In this document: in pieces, positions 32,146-43,351 of the stretch
Numbering within the stretch: position 1 is the stretch's first letter
Layout of the letters: each line of letters opens with the position of its first letter
Assembly: GCA_019925095.2 (NCBI GenBank)
Contig: CM034389.1
Span: 2,626,001-2,690,000, forward strand
Direction: 5' to 3'
Length of the DNA stretch: 64,000 nucleotides
DNA from: Dendrolimus kikuchii
Lineage: Eukaryota > Arthropoda > Insecta > Lepidoptera > Lasiocampidae
Made by a program: the position numbers and the translations under genes
The notes under the pieces: generated by a model
Told to the model about the DNA's origin: nothing
Database searches by the model: none
What the model saw: the letters and a program-made list of their open reading frames with translations, nothing else

Positions 32146-32758
32146 TGGACGAAGAAAGAACCTCTATAACATGCCCTATAACTATACAACGTTGTGTAAG
32201 ACGATAAAATGTCTCAGTTGGTTTGACTCTCCGGTCCCTTATTCATATTGGACAAGACATTTAACATTGTTTTCTGCAATCCCAGACACGACTAGGTTTC
32301 CAAGTCCTCAAAGCACCCTTTATCAAAATGCCAAGCTCTAAACTTGATAGTGCGATGAATCAAAACTTCCCGCAACTCCCACAGAGTATGATTTACTAAC
32401 CAACCAAGTCTAAGGCACTTGAAATATAACCTGGAAAAATTTATACGACTTTGTACTTTTCATAAGGCATTTTCTTTTCTATAAATCTGCCTTTCCGGAG
32501 AAATTATTAAAGAAACCCAGGCTACTTGCTATGGATTAATTTAAGTGTAAGATTTTAATATATTAATGCTTCCGCCGGAATTTCGCTTCTAACTTCAGCT
32601 CCGTATCCTGTGGGAAATATTGAATTCTCCCCCATAAATAATATCCTATTTCCTTTTATGGTATTTATATATAAGTATTTAATGGCGAGCGTCCCAGGTT
32701 CGATTTCCATGTCAATAAATCAACTGTTTGTACCTCGCATACTTTATTACGTTTACAC
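32146..32758. other. Intron sequence without recognised element
   Basis: No repeat or coding signature; base composition ordinary. Confidence 0.4.
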
Positions 32759-32768
32759 ATCACTTCTA

Positions 32769-33201
32769 CATACATACATACATACATAACTTCACGCCAG
32801 TTCCCTTGCGGGGTTGGCACGTCCAACAGAGCGCCAATCAGGCTTATTCTTACACACCTCACTTGCTTCTTTGACATTCATAGTTCTTGTCATGCACACT
32901 CGTCTGTTCTTAAGACTCCTGACATCACCTTCTGCTAGTACACGATCAATTTGATCATGGAAGGTGTGTCGTGGCCTTCCACGACTTCTGCATCCATCCA
33001 CTTTTGCATTGTATATCTGTTTAGTCATTCTTTCATCGTGCATTCTTTCCACATGCCCGAACCACCGGAGCATTCCTTTCCTTAACTTCACCCCGACACT
33101 CTCTTTCTTACTTCGGTATTACGAACGCGGTACGCGAGCGTCACTCCGCAGATTTTGCGCAGTGCTCGCATCTCGACCGCATTTACTCTACACTCATCAC
33201 A
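32769..33201 (-). mobile_element. RTE-a LINE fragment with target duplication
   Basis: Minus-strand 99-codon frame KLRKGMLRWFGHVERMHDER to PARELA-stop. Direct repeat ATCACTTCTA at 32759-32768 and 33202-33211. An internal deletion removes the segment just before KLRKG. Confidence 0.85.
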
Positions 33202-33226
33202 ATCACTTCTAATTACCTAGAAGTAA

Positions 33227-33703
33227 TTTTTAATAATATAATAATAATGTATATAGTAATCAATTGCTGTTCGTTAGTCTCGCTAAAACTCGAGAACGGC
33301 TGGACTGATTTGGCTAATTTTGGTTTTGAATTATTTGTGGAAGTCCAGAGAAGTTTTAAAAGGTGAGTAAATATGAAAAAAAATCTTGAAACATAGTAAA
33401 AACAACAATTTCGCTGTCCCTTAGAAACTATTCTTACCTGTCAAACATTTGATGTTCGTCCCGTCGTTTAGAAATCAATTCAATTTAAAAGTCGTTCAGA
33501 AATCAAATTATATTTAAAAGTGAAGTATTTTTTTTTGTTTTGAATGTCAAACGTTTGATGTTCGTCCCGTCGTTCAGAAATCAAATTAAATTTAAAATAA
33601 TACTTTTGTTTTATTTTTACTAAAGTTGAAACATTCTGCAATTATCGTTCAGCTTTTTCATTTATTGATTCTGAGGCGGTACGAAGTTTGCCGGGTCAGC
33701 TAG
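33227..33703 (+). mobile_element. Helitron-like element
   Basis: Head with AACTCGAGAACGGCTGGACT and GATTTGGCTAATTTTGG; end CGAAGTTTGCCGGGTCAGCTAG-T. The block TTTGATGTTCGTCCCGTCGT is repeated inside (33449 and 33550). Confidence 0.6.
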
Positions 33704-34329
33704 TTTTTAATAAATCCAAAATAATAAACGGTACTTGTTTCCCTCTTGTCTTCAGATGAAAGCGTCCCCTCTTTCCCCCCTCATCCTTCAAAATCAACTG
33801 ACATTTCATATGTCAAATGAAATGATATTCTAGGCGTGATAATTAATAGGTTTGATTGGACAATATATATAAGTATAGATATAAGGCCAACATTGCACAT
33901 GCACTTCCTCACAACACCAGCATGTAACAGATACACTCTACATTAGTATAAGTTTAGTATTAAAATTAGAATAAATTAATATAATGAGTTATTCTTAAGG
34001 TACACCACAACATAAAAATCACTAAATTAATGTCACACACAGTAACAAAAATAAACAATAAGCGTGTATGGACTCTAAAATCTTTCATAGAAATTAAGTT
34101 GCAAAAAAGGGTACGGAACTCGAGTCCGTAGAGATGTTAATAATAATTTAAAAAAAATTGGTTTGATAAACCCATATCAGATATTACTTTAGGGAGTTTT
34201 TACAATTATATCTGCAATATTTAACATATGCAGCAAACTGCGATATACTTATGTAGATGTCCCTATTTAAGCCCACGAGATAAATCACTTTTTTCATTGC
34301 CATTTATAAGAAAAAAATATACTGAAAAA
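33704..34329. other. Intron sequence without recognised element
   Basis: AT-rich; no convincing repeat ends. Confidence 0.4.
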
Positions 34330-35007
34330 TAGGGATGGGCCGAAATTCGTTTTACAATTCGGTTTGACCGAATTTCGGCAGCTTGAGCCGAACTTCGGCA
34401 TTCGGCCGAAATTCGGTTTAAATGCCGAACATTCGGTGCAAGGAAAAAGTAAAATACCTACTTGTACTATTTTGACTGAAGTTAATAGAAATCATATCCA
34501 TCATAACCGTAATATAAAAATTGGCATCTATACACTCGCGGTCATTTATTTTAGTTAGGAACACGTAAATCTTAACGTGCAATGTGATAAAAAATAAATA
34601 AAATTAATTCTTGATTGAGTTTTCGCCTAATTAAATAGACATCAAATTAAAAAAAAACTTATTATTAATATAAGAAACATCAGTAAGTAGTGCAACTGCT
34701 TAATTATAATGCGTAACTTTAATTTTGATTGAAATCACTATTTACGAATTAAACATGATTTATTTATTTTTTCAATAAAAGGTATTAAAAATCTATTCTT
34801 TTATCCACCTACTCATACTTAAAATTTATTAGAGGCAGGTTATGGTGTAAAAAGGCCAAAAAATCGGTGTTATCAAGTTGACGTTGTCAACAGGTCACGA
34901 TGTGTTGCTATTGAGAAAGCGTGGCGAACTCATACCGAATTTTTTGTTTTAACCGAATATTCGGCCGAAATTCGTATTCTGTTCAAACCACATTCGGCCC
35001 ATCCCTA
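34330..35007. mobile_element. hAT-type MITE, 678 bp
   Basis: TAGGGATGGGCCGAAATTCG at the left and CATTCGGCCCATCCCTA at the right. 8-bp target duplication CTGAAAAA / CTGAAAAC. High similarity to the ends and much of the interior of 1998-3319, but lacking the nested insertions. Confidence 0.88.
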
Positions 35008-35245
35008 CTGAAAACACATACCGTGCTTGCCAGCAATACAAAAGCTCTATTCAATAATGTTGATCCTTTTATAGACAATTTATTTAAGTTCAGGACTGAA
35101 ATTAAAAAGAAAAAAATAATTACATGACGTTATACTAAGTTCATATATACTCGTAAAGGGTATAGCAGGGTTTCTAAGTAAAAACTGCCCCCGCGGCGTT
35201 TACCACTTTTTACTATGGGCATCGTTTTGTTATACGATAAAACGA

Positions 35246-35414
35246 TTTTAATTAAAAGAGTTATGAATTACAAGAATTTAATACATTATTGTTTGGAAAT
35301 TTTAGATAATATTTTATTTAAAGTTTTACATGTAAGAAAATAAATCGAATACAATAAACATCTATCGCTTCTACCAACATGAAAATAAAATGTAGTGAAT
35401 ACCGTCTATATACA
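35246..35414. repeat. Dispersed repeat, copy 2 of 2
   Basis: Partner of 28860-29052; lacks about 25 bp present in that copy. Confidence 0.6.
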
Positions 35415-35557
35415 ATTGAGAGATTTTGAATTATAATCTATACAAGTACCACATCATATTAGAGATAAACATACACAAAATTATCGTAAATTGTAGAGCA
35501 CATCTCAATACAAAACAGGCGCTATCACAGAATAAATAAAAATATAACATTATTATT

Positions 35558-35698
35558 CAATTGATCGTGTACTAGCAGAAGGTGATGTCAGGAGCCTTAA
35601 GAACAGACGAGCGTCAAAGAAGCAAGTGAGGTGTGTAAGAATAAGCCTTAATGGCGCTCTGTTGTTCGTGCCTATCCTGCAAGGGAACTGGCGTGAAA
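35558..35698 (+). mobile_element. RTE-a LINE 3' end, internally deleted
   Basis: CAATTGATCGTGTACTAGCA through GACGAGCG, then a deletion to TCAAAGAAGC; ends at the stop codon without an ATGT tail. Confidence 0.7.
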
Positions 35699-36993
35699 TA
35701 GCCGATTGTATTGTTTAGAAATAAGAGGGTATATAACAAAATTAATTATTAACTTTAAAAAGAAACATGACAAGTCCAACTAGGTATGCAACTAAATAAC
35801 TGTAACAATATATAATGTATGTCTTTGTAGACCACGGGCCATAAAAATGGCCCGGACATTTGGAAGGCTCGCGTAGGGCCATGGGAAGGCCAACACGTAG
35901 AGGCCCCTTGACAAAGGTCATTGGGCGTTTTGAACCCACTTTTTTTTTTAAACATACATGAGGCCAAACAAATTTTACTTTGAAAAATAAAATCCCACTT
36001 TTCTAAATTTTTTTTATGTGACGACCGACAGAACTAGTTATTTAACAGTATGTGTGTAGTGTAAAGTATCAACATGTGAAAATATAAGGTACAATCATAT
36101 AAGATACTGACTGATAAGAGGCAGAATACAGTCGCGCCACGTCCGTGCGAAGCAGTACTACACTTACATTTTAGTAGATCCTACGCAGATTGGAAGAAAT
36201 AGCATTCAACAGTATTACTGCTCGTGTATACACGGTCGTCGCCCTGTCGGAAGTTATGTCGCATGTTGCAAGCGTAGTCTACTTTTTATCATGGGCCAGG
36301 CACCAAGAAGTGATAGACGCGCCTGCAGCCTTTTTAGACGAATTAACCATTGATTTTTGATTGATTCAAAATATTTTCGAAATCGATCCAATAGTTGTTA
36401 CATAATTAATTACAAAATTTTTAAAAAATCTCAATTTTCCCAGGGCCTGCAAGAATGCGACCCATACCACTGAGTAGCAGGTACATTCATCTACATACCT
36501 AACCCTATTTCGTTTGTGTACACCGTGGGTCATATGTCCGAACAAAATGCCCAATGACAAATTTAATGTAAATGTGGCGTGACACTGACCGGCGATTATC
36601 ACTGTCTACACCATATAGTAATGCACCCAAGCAAGCCCCGGCCAGTGTAGGACTATTGTGGGAAATGAGGACAAAAAGTACCGGACTATTGGGGTGAACT
36701 GCTAGTGGTACTGGGGGCCTGGGAATATGGGGACTATGGCGTCTGCCCGTCGCCATGCCCAGAACATGGAAAAATAACAATATATTATTATTACTATCAT
36801 TCGATAGCTGCAAAATAAAAAATAGGTATATCTGTGAAGGAATGTCGTAGTTACGAAATTGGGATACTTGAGAAATTTAACTGCATAGCTAATTATAGGT
36901 TACTTAACTGGATAACTTGTGATCCAATTTAATAGACGAGGAAACTTGTAAGCGTACTTTAGAAATCCAATTTAACTCGAGCATTCTTTGCAG
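35699..36993. other. Intron sequence upstream of TM7 exon
   Basis: Mostly unassigned. The patch 36440-36790 gives a 102-codon minus-strand ORF (LAGACLGALLYGVDSDNRRS) of unknown origin, more likely a repeat fragment than a gene. 36970-36993 provides the acceptor tract. Confidence 0.35.
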
Positions 36994-37099
36994 GTTGTTT
37001 CTTCAATCACCAGCGAATCCTGACCTATTGTACATAATATTCTTCTGCCACACACAGCTCACTGTAACTTTGTTGTTGTGCTTCATCTTCGGAAGTAAG
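36994..37099 (+). CDS. GPR158-like receptor exon: ECL3 and TM7
   Basis: Acceptor CATTCTTTGCAG ends at 36993, donor GTAGGC starts at 37100. The two carried bases AT plus G make Met, followed by 35 codons in phase 0. Peptide LFLQSPANPDLL is loop 3, then helix 7 YIIFFCHTQLTVTLLLCFIF and GSK. H-T-x-L-T-V-T is shared with helix 7 of GPR158. The exon is only 106 bp and would be missed by simple ORF searches. Confidence 0.9.
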
Positions 37100-37404
37100 G
37101 TAGGCACGGTAAGACTTCGGAAGAGTTCAATTCACCTGTTAACTAGTTGATGGTTTTAATTAGAGATGCCAAGAATAGTTGGTTGGCCGAATACCGAATT
37201 TCGGCTACGGAATTTTCGGCGTAAGACACATGCAATTTGCGCGTAGCAGGTTAGTATTGAAGCCATAAATTGTGAAGTATTTTCTTACGTTCTCGGGAAT
37301 GAAAGGTACAAGTAAAATAAAATGTTGTAACGATTTTAAGCGCGATTTTAAATTATTTTTTGTTTTATTCTGACATTATATTATATAATATTACTATGCT
37401 CTAT

Positions 37405-37716
37405 CTTTATTAATACGAGAAGCAAAAACTTTGTACCCCTTTTTACAAAAAATTGCGAGTATGAAATTTCGCACACTTATAGTCTATATAAAGAAGCTAA
37501 TTTTTTTTTAAATATACATAAAAAATATATTAAATCAATTCAAAACTTTAGACACACTACCATGTATTTGACACACACACGCATAAATAATATACTCTTT
37601 TGTTTATTGTTCAAATCAATTAACAGTTAAGTAGCCTTGGCGAAATATGTGATTATAGAAGTATAGTCTTTGACATTAATTATTATGGTCGAATTTCGAC
37701 CAAGGGCGACCACTAG
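37405..37716 (+). mobile_element. Helitron-like element (CGACCACTAGT end)
   Basis: Ends TTTCGACCAAGGGCGACCAC-TAG followed by T. Body shared in reverse with 42375-42720 (ATGAAATTTCGCACACTTAT, CATGTATTTGACACACAC, TAATTATTATGGTCGAATTT). Confidence 0.6.
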
Positions 37717-37756
37717 TATATTTAATTATGTGTATATAAATATCTTTATATAATAA

Positions 37757-38202
37757 TGTTACGAGTACGGGACTCCAATTAAAATGCCGTTGGAATTACT
37801 ATAGAACTTATTAGAACTATACAGACACGTAAAACACAGGTATAAATATAACTGGACACAACCAGTAAGAACTGAACGATTCAATAACACGCGCAAAGTC
37901 CGTCACTATATCGCTCATCAAATGTACGTCTTGCTCGTATCGTAATCCTCGCTTGACTGCCTCACCCCTCCGTTCGGGCATTCCTTTTATTCTGTACAAA
38001 TACAATATATCTCGACGCAAAACAATAGTTTCCAAGAATTAGTTCGACACACCTGTCCAATGACTGCTATAACAGATTCCAATACACAATAGACTGTTTA
38101 TCTTAATTACAAATTTTAAACAAAAGAAGTCCAAATGCGGGAAGGTAATAAACGGTTTCTTATGGTAGGCAGGTGTGCATTTGCTTTTGTCGGCATGTAA
38201 CA
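37757..38202 (-). mobile_element. Solo LTR, complete (LTR family 1)
   Basis: 446 bp TGTTACGAGTACGGGACTCC to CGGCATGTAACA; 4-bp target duplication ATAA on both sides. Confidence 0.87.
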
Positions 38203-38244
38203 ATAATATTAATTGTAACATTTTTAAAAATATTGTGCAGAAAA

Positions 38245-38400
38245 CCCTACCCTAGCTTTTGTGCCATATTTCTCTCTCCATCCCCAGGTTGTCTGAAAGA
38301 GATCGCTGTCAGCGATAAGACCGCCATTTGTACCTAATTCTAAGCAGTTTTGTCTATTACTTCATTTATTTTATTGTACAATAAAGTATATTCTAATTTA
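38245..38400 (+). mobile_element. LINE 3' UTR fragment (GGTTGTCTGGAAGAGATCGC family)
   Basis: CCAGGTTGTCTGAAAGAGAT, AGCGATAAGACCGCC and TGTACAATAAAGTATATTCT. Same 3' UTR as 55200-55300, 57282-57505 and (reversed) 56631-57275. Confidence 0.65.
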
Positions 38401-38831
38401 TTCTATTTTAAAACCTAGTCGATACGTAGTATATATTTTTTTAATTAAAATCGCATTTAACACTGTTAAAAAGTAGTTTTTTTTAATGGAAATATATACT
38501 AAATACTATTTTGATCAATATGTGCGTATTTTTTCACGATTTGTAATTCGGCATTCGGCCAAATACCGAATATCAGCTAAATATTCGTGACATCTCTAAT
38601 TTTAATATATAAAAATACCGTGTATGTGTATTTGTGTATATACGTATGAAGAGAAACTTATTTTCGACATATAATTTTTACTAGCATGTACTATCGGAAC
38701 TTTGTTCGCGTTGTCATAATGGCAATGTATTTGTTAGTAAATTGCCAAGACGGCACGATAAAACTTGACCGCAATGGTACTCAACTGTTTGTCTAGCGCA
38801 CTTTTATGATTTAAAATAACCTTCAAGCCGA

Positions 38832-39133
38832 GGCTTCAGCACACAGGTAGTCGGCCCACCTGATGGAAAGCGGTTAACATCGCTTATGGACATTTGTAAC
38901 ACCGGAAGGCTAGCAATGTGCTGCCGCTCTCTAAAGGGAGACTGGAACCTGGCCACTAATACCGGAACACAACTTAAGGTTACAAGGTTGTTATGGCTGC
39001 ATATACTAGACCAGGAGTGGCAGCCATAAAGACGGGCAAATACCCTACACCTGACTGTCGGTTGTTTTGTCGCCTCTTACAACGGGTCGCTCGGCCGTAG
39101 AAAATTGTATTCTTTCTCCGTTCCTACCCAGAT
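38832..39133 (-). mobile_element. RptA copy, diverged
   Basis: Keeps ACAGGTAGTCGGCCCACCTG and TGTATTCTTTCTCCGTTCCT; an 11-base direct duplication (AAGGTTACAAGG) is visible near 38976. Confidence 0.75.
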
Positions 39134-39205
39134 AGAAGATCGATCAATGAAAGATAATTATTAGTGCATAAAGAGCTCAGAACCTTAGTAGCATATATAA
39201 ATATT

Positions 39206-39518
39206 GTTTTTTTTTTTTGCAGGAGTTCAGCAGACAGGCAGACGTCCCAGTTGATGGAAAGCTGTTACCATCGCCTATGGACATTTGCAACAGCAAAGTT
39301 GCTACAAATGCGCTGCTGCTCTCTTAAAGGAGACTGGAACCTGGTCACTAATGCCGGAACACAACACAAGGTTGTTATGGCGGCATACTCTAGACCAGGG
39401 GTGGTCGCCATCCAGTCGAGCAAATACCCTACCACCTGGCTATGGGTTGTTTAGTCGCCTCTTACGATAGGCCGCCTGGCCGCAGGAAATTGTATTCTTT
39501 CTCCGTTCCTGTACGGAT
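39206..39518 (-). mobile_element. RptA copy (full length)
   Basis: Poly(T) then GCAGGAGTTCAGCAGACAGG at the left and TCCGTTCCTGTACGGAT at the right. Confidence 0.85.
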
Positions 39519-39595
39519 TGTCCATAAGGACCGGCCCAAACCTTTCCATTTAAGGGAATCATAAGCTACTGTCGTTACATTGATTTCTCTGGGTT

Positions 39596-39955
39596 GGGGC
39601 ACCTCAGTACTAGCTGCTCCCACTTGACTCCTTGCAACGCTGAGCAGTCCGGATTATATCCGATCCTGACCTTACAGACAGAGACGTTGGAACTCTCAGC
39701 GTGTTCTACCGTCTGTACAATGGGGAGTTTTCTGATGAGCTATTTGAATTGGTACATACGTCGTCATTTTACCACTGCACTGCTCGTCGACGAGTCGGAG
39801 TTCATCCACACTTCCTTGACACCTGAAAGCCATCCACTGTACGTAGCGCTCGCTCCTTTATGCGATACCTGAGCAAGCTACAACATAGGACTCTTCAAAG
39901 GCAAGATATCAGTTCCCTTAGTGTTGCAGATGTCCATGGGCGACTGTAGCCTGTA
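39596..39955 (+). mobile_element. Jockey-like LINE C-terminus, broken
   Basis: From 39668 the frame reads DRDVGTLSVFYRLYNGEFSD, ELFELVHTSSFYHCTARRRV and GVHPHFLDT-stop; a shifted frame later gives RSFMRYLSK and SVADVHGRL-stop. Same gene region as 7539-7862, from an older copy. Confidence 0.7.
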
Positions 39956-40401
39956 AATGAATAATATCCCATGATAGACAATCCCAAGATGCAACACATT
40001 CATTGTGAAAATATTGCTAATATCAGGTGCTAACACCCCTATCTCTAGAATGTGTAGAATTCTCAACAGCGACAATAATGTTACTGACATTTACTTTGAG
40101 TCCAAAAATTCATTTTATAAAAAGATTCCTTTAGCCCAAAAAGACATTAATTAGACATAGACTGACGGACAGACTAATTTCATTACCTTACACATTTTTG
40201 TTATTTTTATTATTAGAGATTAATTAAAGAACAGTGAAGAAATTAAATTGCAAGCTGCGTTCACCTTTAATTCGTTTTTACATCGCATTGTAAAGCTTAG
40301 TCATGAGTCCAATAACTGATAAAATGTACAAAACTGTTGATGATCCTTAATTTAAAAAAAGACTAGTGTTATAAGCAACAGTGTCCAGTAGAGAAGCTAT
40401 C
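39956..40401. other. Intron sequence without recognised element
   Basis: AT-rich, nothing recognised. Confidence 0.4.
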
Positions 40402-40700
40402 TATCCGTGCAGGAACGAAGAAAGAGTACAATTTCCTTCAGCCAGACGGCAAGTCGTAAGAGGTGACAAAACAACCCACAACCAGGTGGTAGGTATGTGC
40501 TTGACTGGATGGGTACCAGCCCTGGTCTAGAGTATACCGCCGTAACAATCTTGAGTTGTGTTCCGGCATTAGTGACCAAGTTTCAGTCTCCCTTAAGAGA
40601 GCAGCAGCGCATTTGTAGCACCTTCGGTGTTGAAAATGTCCATAGGCGATAGTAACCGCTTCCCAACAAGCGGGCCGTCTGCCTGTTTGCTGAATTCTAT
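40402..40700 (+). mobile_element. RptA copy, diverged
   Basis: TATCCGTGCAGGAACGAAG to CTGTTTGCTGAATTCTATAT; the canonical CAATAAAA tail is replaced. Confidence 0.78.
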
Positions 40701-40795
40701 ATATTTTTTTTTTTAATAAAAGCAGTGGTCTCGTCTACTAGTCTGTACATCTCTTTCATATAACGAAAATAAATCACGGATGACGTCACTCTCTT

Positions 40796-41128
40796 TCTCT
40801 TTTCTTTCACCATATCCCAATTAATTGGGGTCGGCACAATATGTCTTCTCCTACACTCCTCCATTCTGACATACATCTTCTGTCACACCACAAATCCATC
40901 ATCCATCTATTTTTTGTTCTACCTTGACATCTGTACCCATCCATCTTGTAGTTTATCATTATTTTTGTCACGTGACTTTCATCCCTCTTCATAATATGCC
41001 CATACCAACTTAGACTTCTTCCTCTCAATTTTTCAGTCACGGGTGCAACTTTCAAAGATCCCCTCATTTCTCACCTTATCCATTCTTGTAACACCACACA
41101 TCCATATCAACATTATCATCTCACGGAT
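40796..41128 (-). mobile_element. RTE-like LINE fragment (family RTE-b)
   Basis: Minus strand 86-codon stretch reads GSLKVAPVTEKLRGRSLSWY, GHIMKRDESHVTKIMINYK and GRTKNRWMMDLWC. Frameshifted relative of 21672-21905 that extends further toward the N-terminus. Confidence 0.7.
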
Positions 41129-41448
41129 GACGTCACTGTTTAATTTTTAACGATAAAACAAGCAATTAAAACTCAATATTACCTGGAACGGATCAAACTT
41201 TAAGAACTGCCGAAGTAAAGAGACGAAAAGTCCATTCAAGTCGAAAAAGAGTCGCTTTATTGAATCTTGATCATTGAGCCGAAGTTTTAAGCCTCTCTCA
41301 ACTCTATTATTACTTTACTGTCGAGAATTTCAAATTGAAATTTTAAACTCTTCAAAAGTTAATTTATTTACATTGTATTGAATCATTTTGACATTTATTT
41401 ATATTTGTTGATATTTGCAAAGCTGAGAAAATTGTTTGATTTTAAGTA

Positions 41449-41906
41449 TTAGGGAAGATTTATATTAGACCGGTCCGTGTCCGGGCCGGGGCGGGGCCGG
41501 AGCGGAGCCACTCCGTGCTGCACGTTTATATTACACCGGGTGCTAAACGGGCGATACAAAATGTATGTAACGTTTCAAATTCGTGCCCCGTCCGGGCCAC
41601 GTACACGGCACGCCCCGGACACGGCCCGGTATAATATAAATCACGGGCGATACAAAATGTATGTAACGTTTCAAATTCGTGCCCCGTCCGGGCCACGTAC
41701 ACGGAACGCCCCGGACACGGCGGTGATACACGTTTCAAATTCGTGTCCCGTCCGGGCCACGTACACGGAACGCCCCGGACACGGCCCGGTCTAATATAAA
41801 TCTCGGGCGATACAAAATGTATGTAACGTTTCAAATTCGTGCCCCGTCCGGGCCACGTACACGGCACGCCCCGGACACGGCCCGGTCTAATATAAATCTT
41901 CCCTAA
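41449..41906. mobile_element. GC-rich inverted-repeat element with internal tandem ends
   Basis: Left TTAGGGAAGATTTATATTAG-ACCGG and right CCGGTCTAATATAAATCTTC-CCTAA are inverted over about 35 bp. Inside, a 96-bp unit (start CGGGCGATACAAAATGTATG at 41548, 41644 and 41804, plus a short unit near 41730) repeats; each unit contains a copy of the terminal CCCGGTATAATATAAATC. The minus-strand ORF of 130 codons is a by-product of the repeats. Confidence 0.8.
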
Positions 41907-41985
41907 ACTTTGCTTCAATTGTTATCATTCTGGGGAGTATGAAATATGTTAATACGAAGGAAACTTAACCTTTATTAATTATATC

Positions 41986-42161
41986 TCAAAGTATGTCGCC
42001 ATAACAACCTTGAGTTGTGTTCAGTGACCAGCTTCCAGTCTCCCAGAGCGGCAGCGCATTTGTAGCAACTTTGGTTTTGCAAATGTCCATAGGCGATGGT
42101 AACCGCTTTCCATCGAGTGGGCCATTTGCCTGTCTGTTGATTTCCTGCAATAAAAAAAAAA
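41986..42161 (+). mobile_element. RptA 3' half
   Basis: AAAGTATGTCGCCATAACAA to TTTCCTGCAATAAAAAAAAA; a Helitron-like element starts immediately after the A tail. Confidence 0.8.
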
Positions 42162-42362
42162 TCTATACTATTATTATAAAGAGGTAAAGTTTGTGAGTTT
42201 GTGTCGTTGTACGGGGTAATCTCTGGATTTACTAAACCGATTTTAAAAATTATTTTACTGTTAGAAAGCTACGTTAACAGGGAGTGTCATAGGCTATATA
42301 ACATGACGCTATATACCACGAGAGCGGGACAGAGCGCGGGTGAAACCGCGCCGGGCCGCTAG
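42162..42362 (+). mobile_element. Helitron-like element, 201 bp
   Basis: TCTATACTATTATTATAAAG head, ATAGGCTATATAACATGACG core, GTGAAACCGCGCCGGGCCGC-TAG end followed by T. Confidence 0.7.
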
Positions 42363-42374
42363 TAATATATAAAG

Positions 42375-42720
42375 CTAGTGGTCGCTCGTGCTGGAAATTC
42401 GACCATAATAATTAATGTCAAAGACTATACTATAGAGGTATTGTCTTTGACATTAATTATTATGGTCGAATTTCGATTGATTCGATGATTATAGAATCAC
42501 AGATTTCGCCAAGGCTACACTGTTGATTTGACTTGAGCAATAAACAAAAGAGTATATATGCGTGTGTGTGTCAAATACATGGTAGTGTGTGTAATGTTTT
42601 TTTTATTGATTTAATGTATTTTTTATGCATAATTGAAAAAAAAATTAGCATTCGTCGCTTCTTCTCTATATAAACTATAAGTGTGCGAAATTTCATACTC
42701 CGCCGTTCGCGCGTGACATT
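42375..42720 (-). mobile_element. Helitron-like element with duplicated inverted end
   Basis: Reverse copy of 37405-37716 starting CTAGTGGTCGCTCGTGCTGG. The terminal 32 bp are present twice in opposite orientation (42394-42425 and 42443-42474), making a perfect hairpin. Confidence 0.6.
42394..42474. repeat. Perfect 32-bp-arm hairpin
   Basis: GAAATTCGACCATAATAATT-AATGTCAAAGAC faces its exact complement across a 17-bp loop. Confidence 0.97.
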
Positions 42721-42790
42721 AGTGCCAGTCTCCCTTTAGAGGGCGGCAATACATTAGTAGCCCTTCGGTCATACAAATGTCTCCAGTGAA
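42713..42790 (+). mobile_element. RptA fragment
   Basis: ACATTAGTGCCAGTCTCCCT and the following 50 bp resemble the RptA centre; strongly diverged. Confidence 0.4.
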
Positions 42791-42981
42791 ACGTGGTTTG
42801 AAGATAACTTATTTTTTTAATTTTATTCGCATGTTACCTAATTACATAACTCATGTAAATCAGGTTTTAAACCAAGCAACAAAATCAAAAAATATTTTTG
42901 CTGTATACTTTTGTGAAAATTAAACAGACGTCCTTGACCACGTATCGAAGCAATAATATAATAGAATTATTTGTTTATCAG

Positions 42982-43125
42982 GCTTACATGGTGTATAAAG
43001 GGCACGGCAAGGACGATAGAGAGAAGACTGGAAAATTCAGGTCAAGACCAGCCGAGTCCACGTATACAATGACGACGAATCGCAGTACGAGGTTTTGTGA
43101 TAATATGACTGAGAGAGAGCTGGAG
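42982..43125 (+). CDS. GPR158-like receptor exon: membrane-proximal tail
   Basis: Acceptor TTGTTTATCAG ends at 42981, donor GTGAGT starts at 43126; 48 codons, phase 0 at both ends, so skipping it would keep frame. Peptide AYMVYKGHGKDDREKTGKF, RSRPAESTYTMTTNRSTRF, CDNMTERELE. It corresponds to the segment after helix 7 in GPR158, and MTERELE parallels LDPEDIRDE. Basic and Ser/Thr-rich, as expected for a cytoplasmic tail. Confidence 0.87.
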
Positions 43126-43351
43126 GTGAGTTTATTGTAGACCTTCGTAGGATTTGAAGTATCATTTAACCTCTACCTCTTGCTGCTTCAACAATATACT
43201 TAAACATACTTTAATAATAAATTTATATTTATTTATTTATTTAAATTGTTTGGGAAACATACAATAATTAATATTCATAAATATAAAACACAATAATAAA
43301 AATTGGCTCAAATAGTTAATTACAAAAAAAATATATACAATTATCCGAAAA
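43126..43351. other. Intron sequence without recognised element
   Basis: AT-rich. Confidence 0.35.

Larger units (their letters stand above)
37161..38598. mobile_element. hAT-type element with nested Helitron-like element and solo LTR
   Basis: Left TAGAGATGCCAAGAATAGTT and right ATATTCGTGACATCTCTA with subterminal GGCCGAATACCGAATTTCGG-type motifs. 8-bp target duplication GTTTTAAT / ATTTTAAT (37153-37160 and 38599-38606). 1438 bp, of which about 750 bp are later insertions. It begins 61 bp after the TM7 exon donor. Confidence 0.75.

Noticed and set aside
36505..36813. 102-codon minus-strand ORF as a gene
   Set aside because: No recognised domain, no start or splice context, inside an intron; more likely repeat-derived.
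41526..41918. 130-codon minus-strand ORF with repeated GRVRGVPCTWPGR
   Set aside because: It simply translates the 96-bp internal repeats of the inverted-repeat element; the strand opposite is open too.
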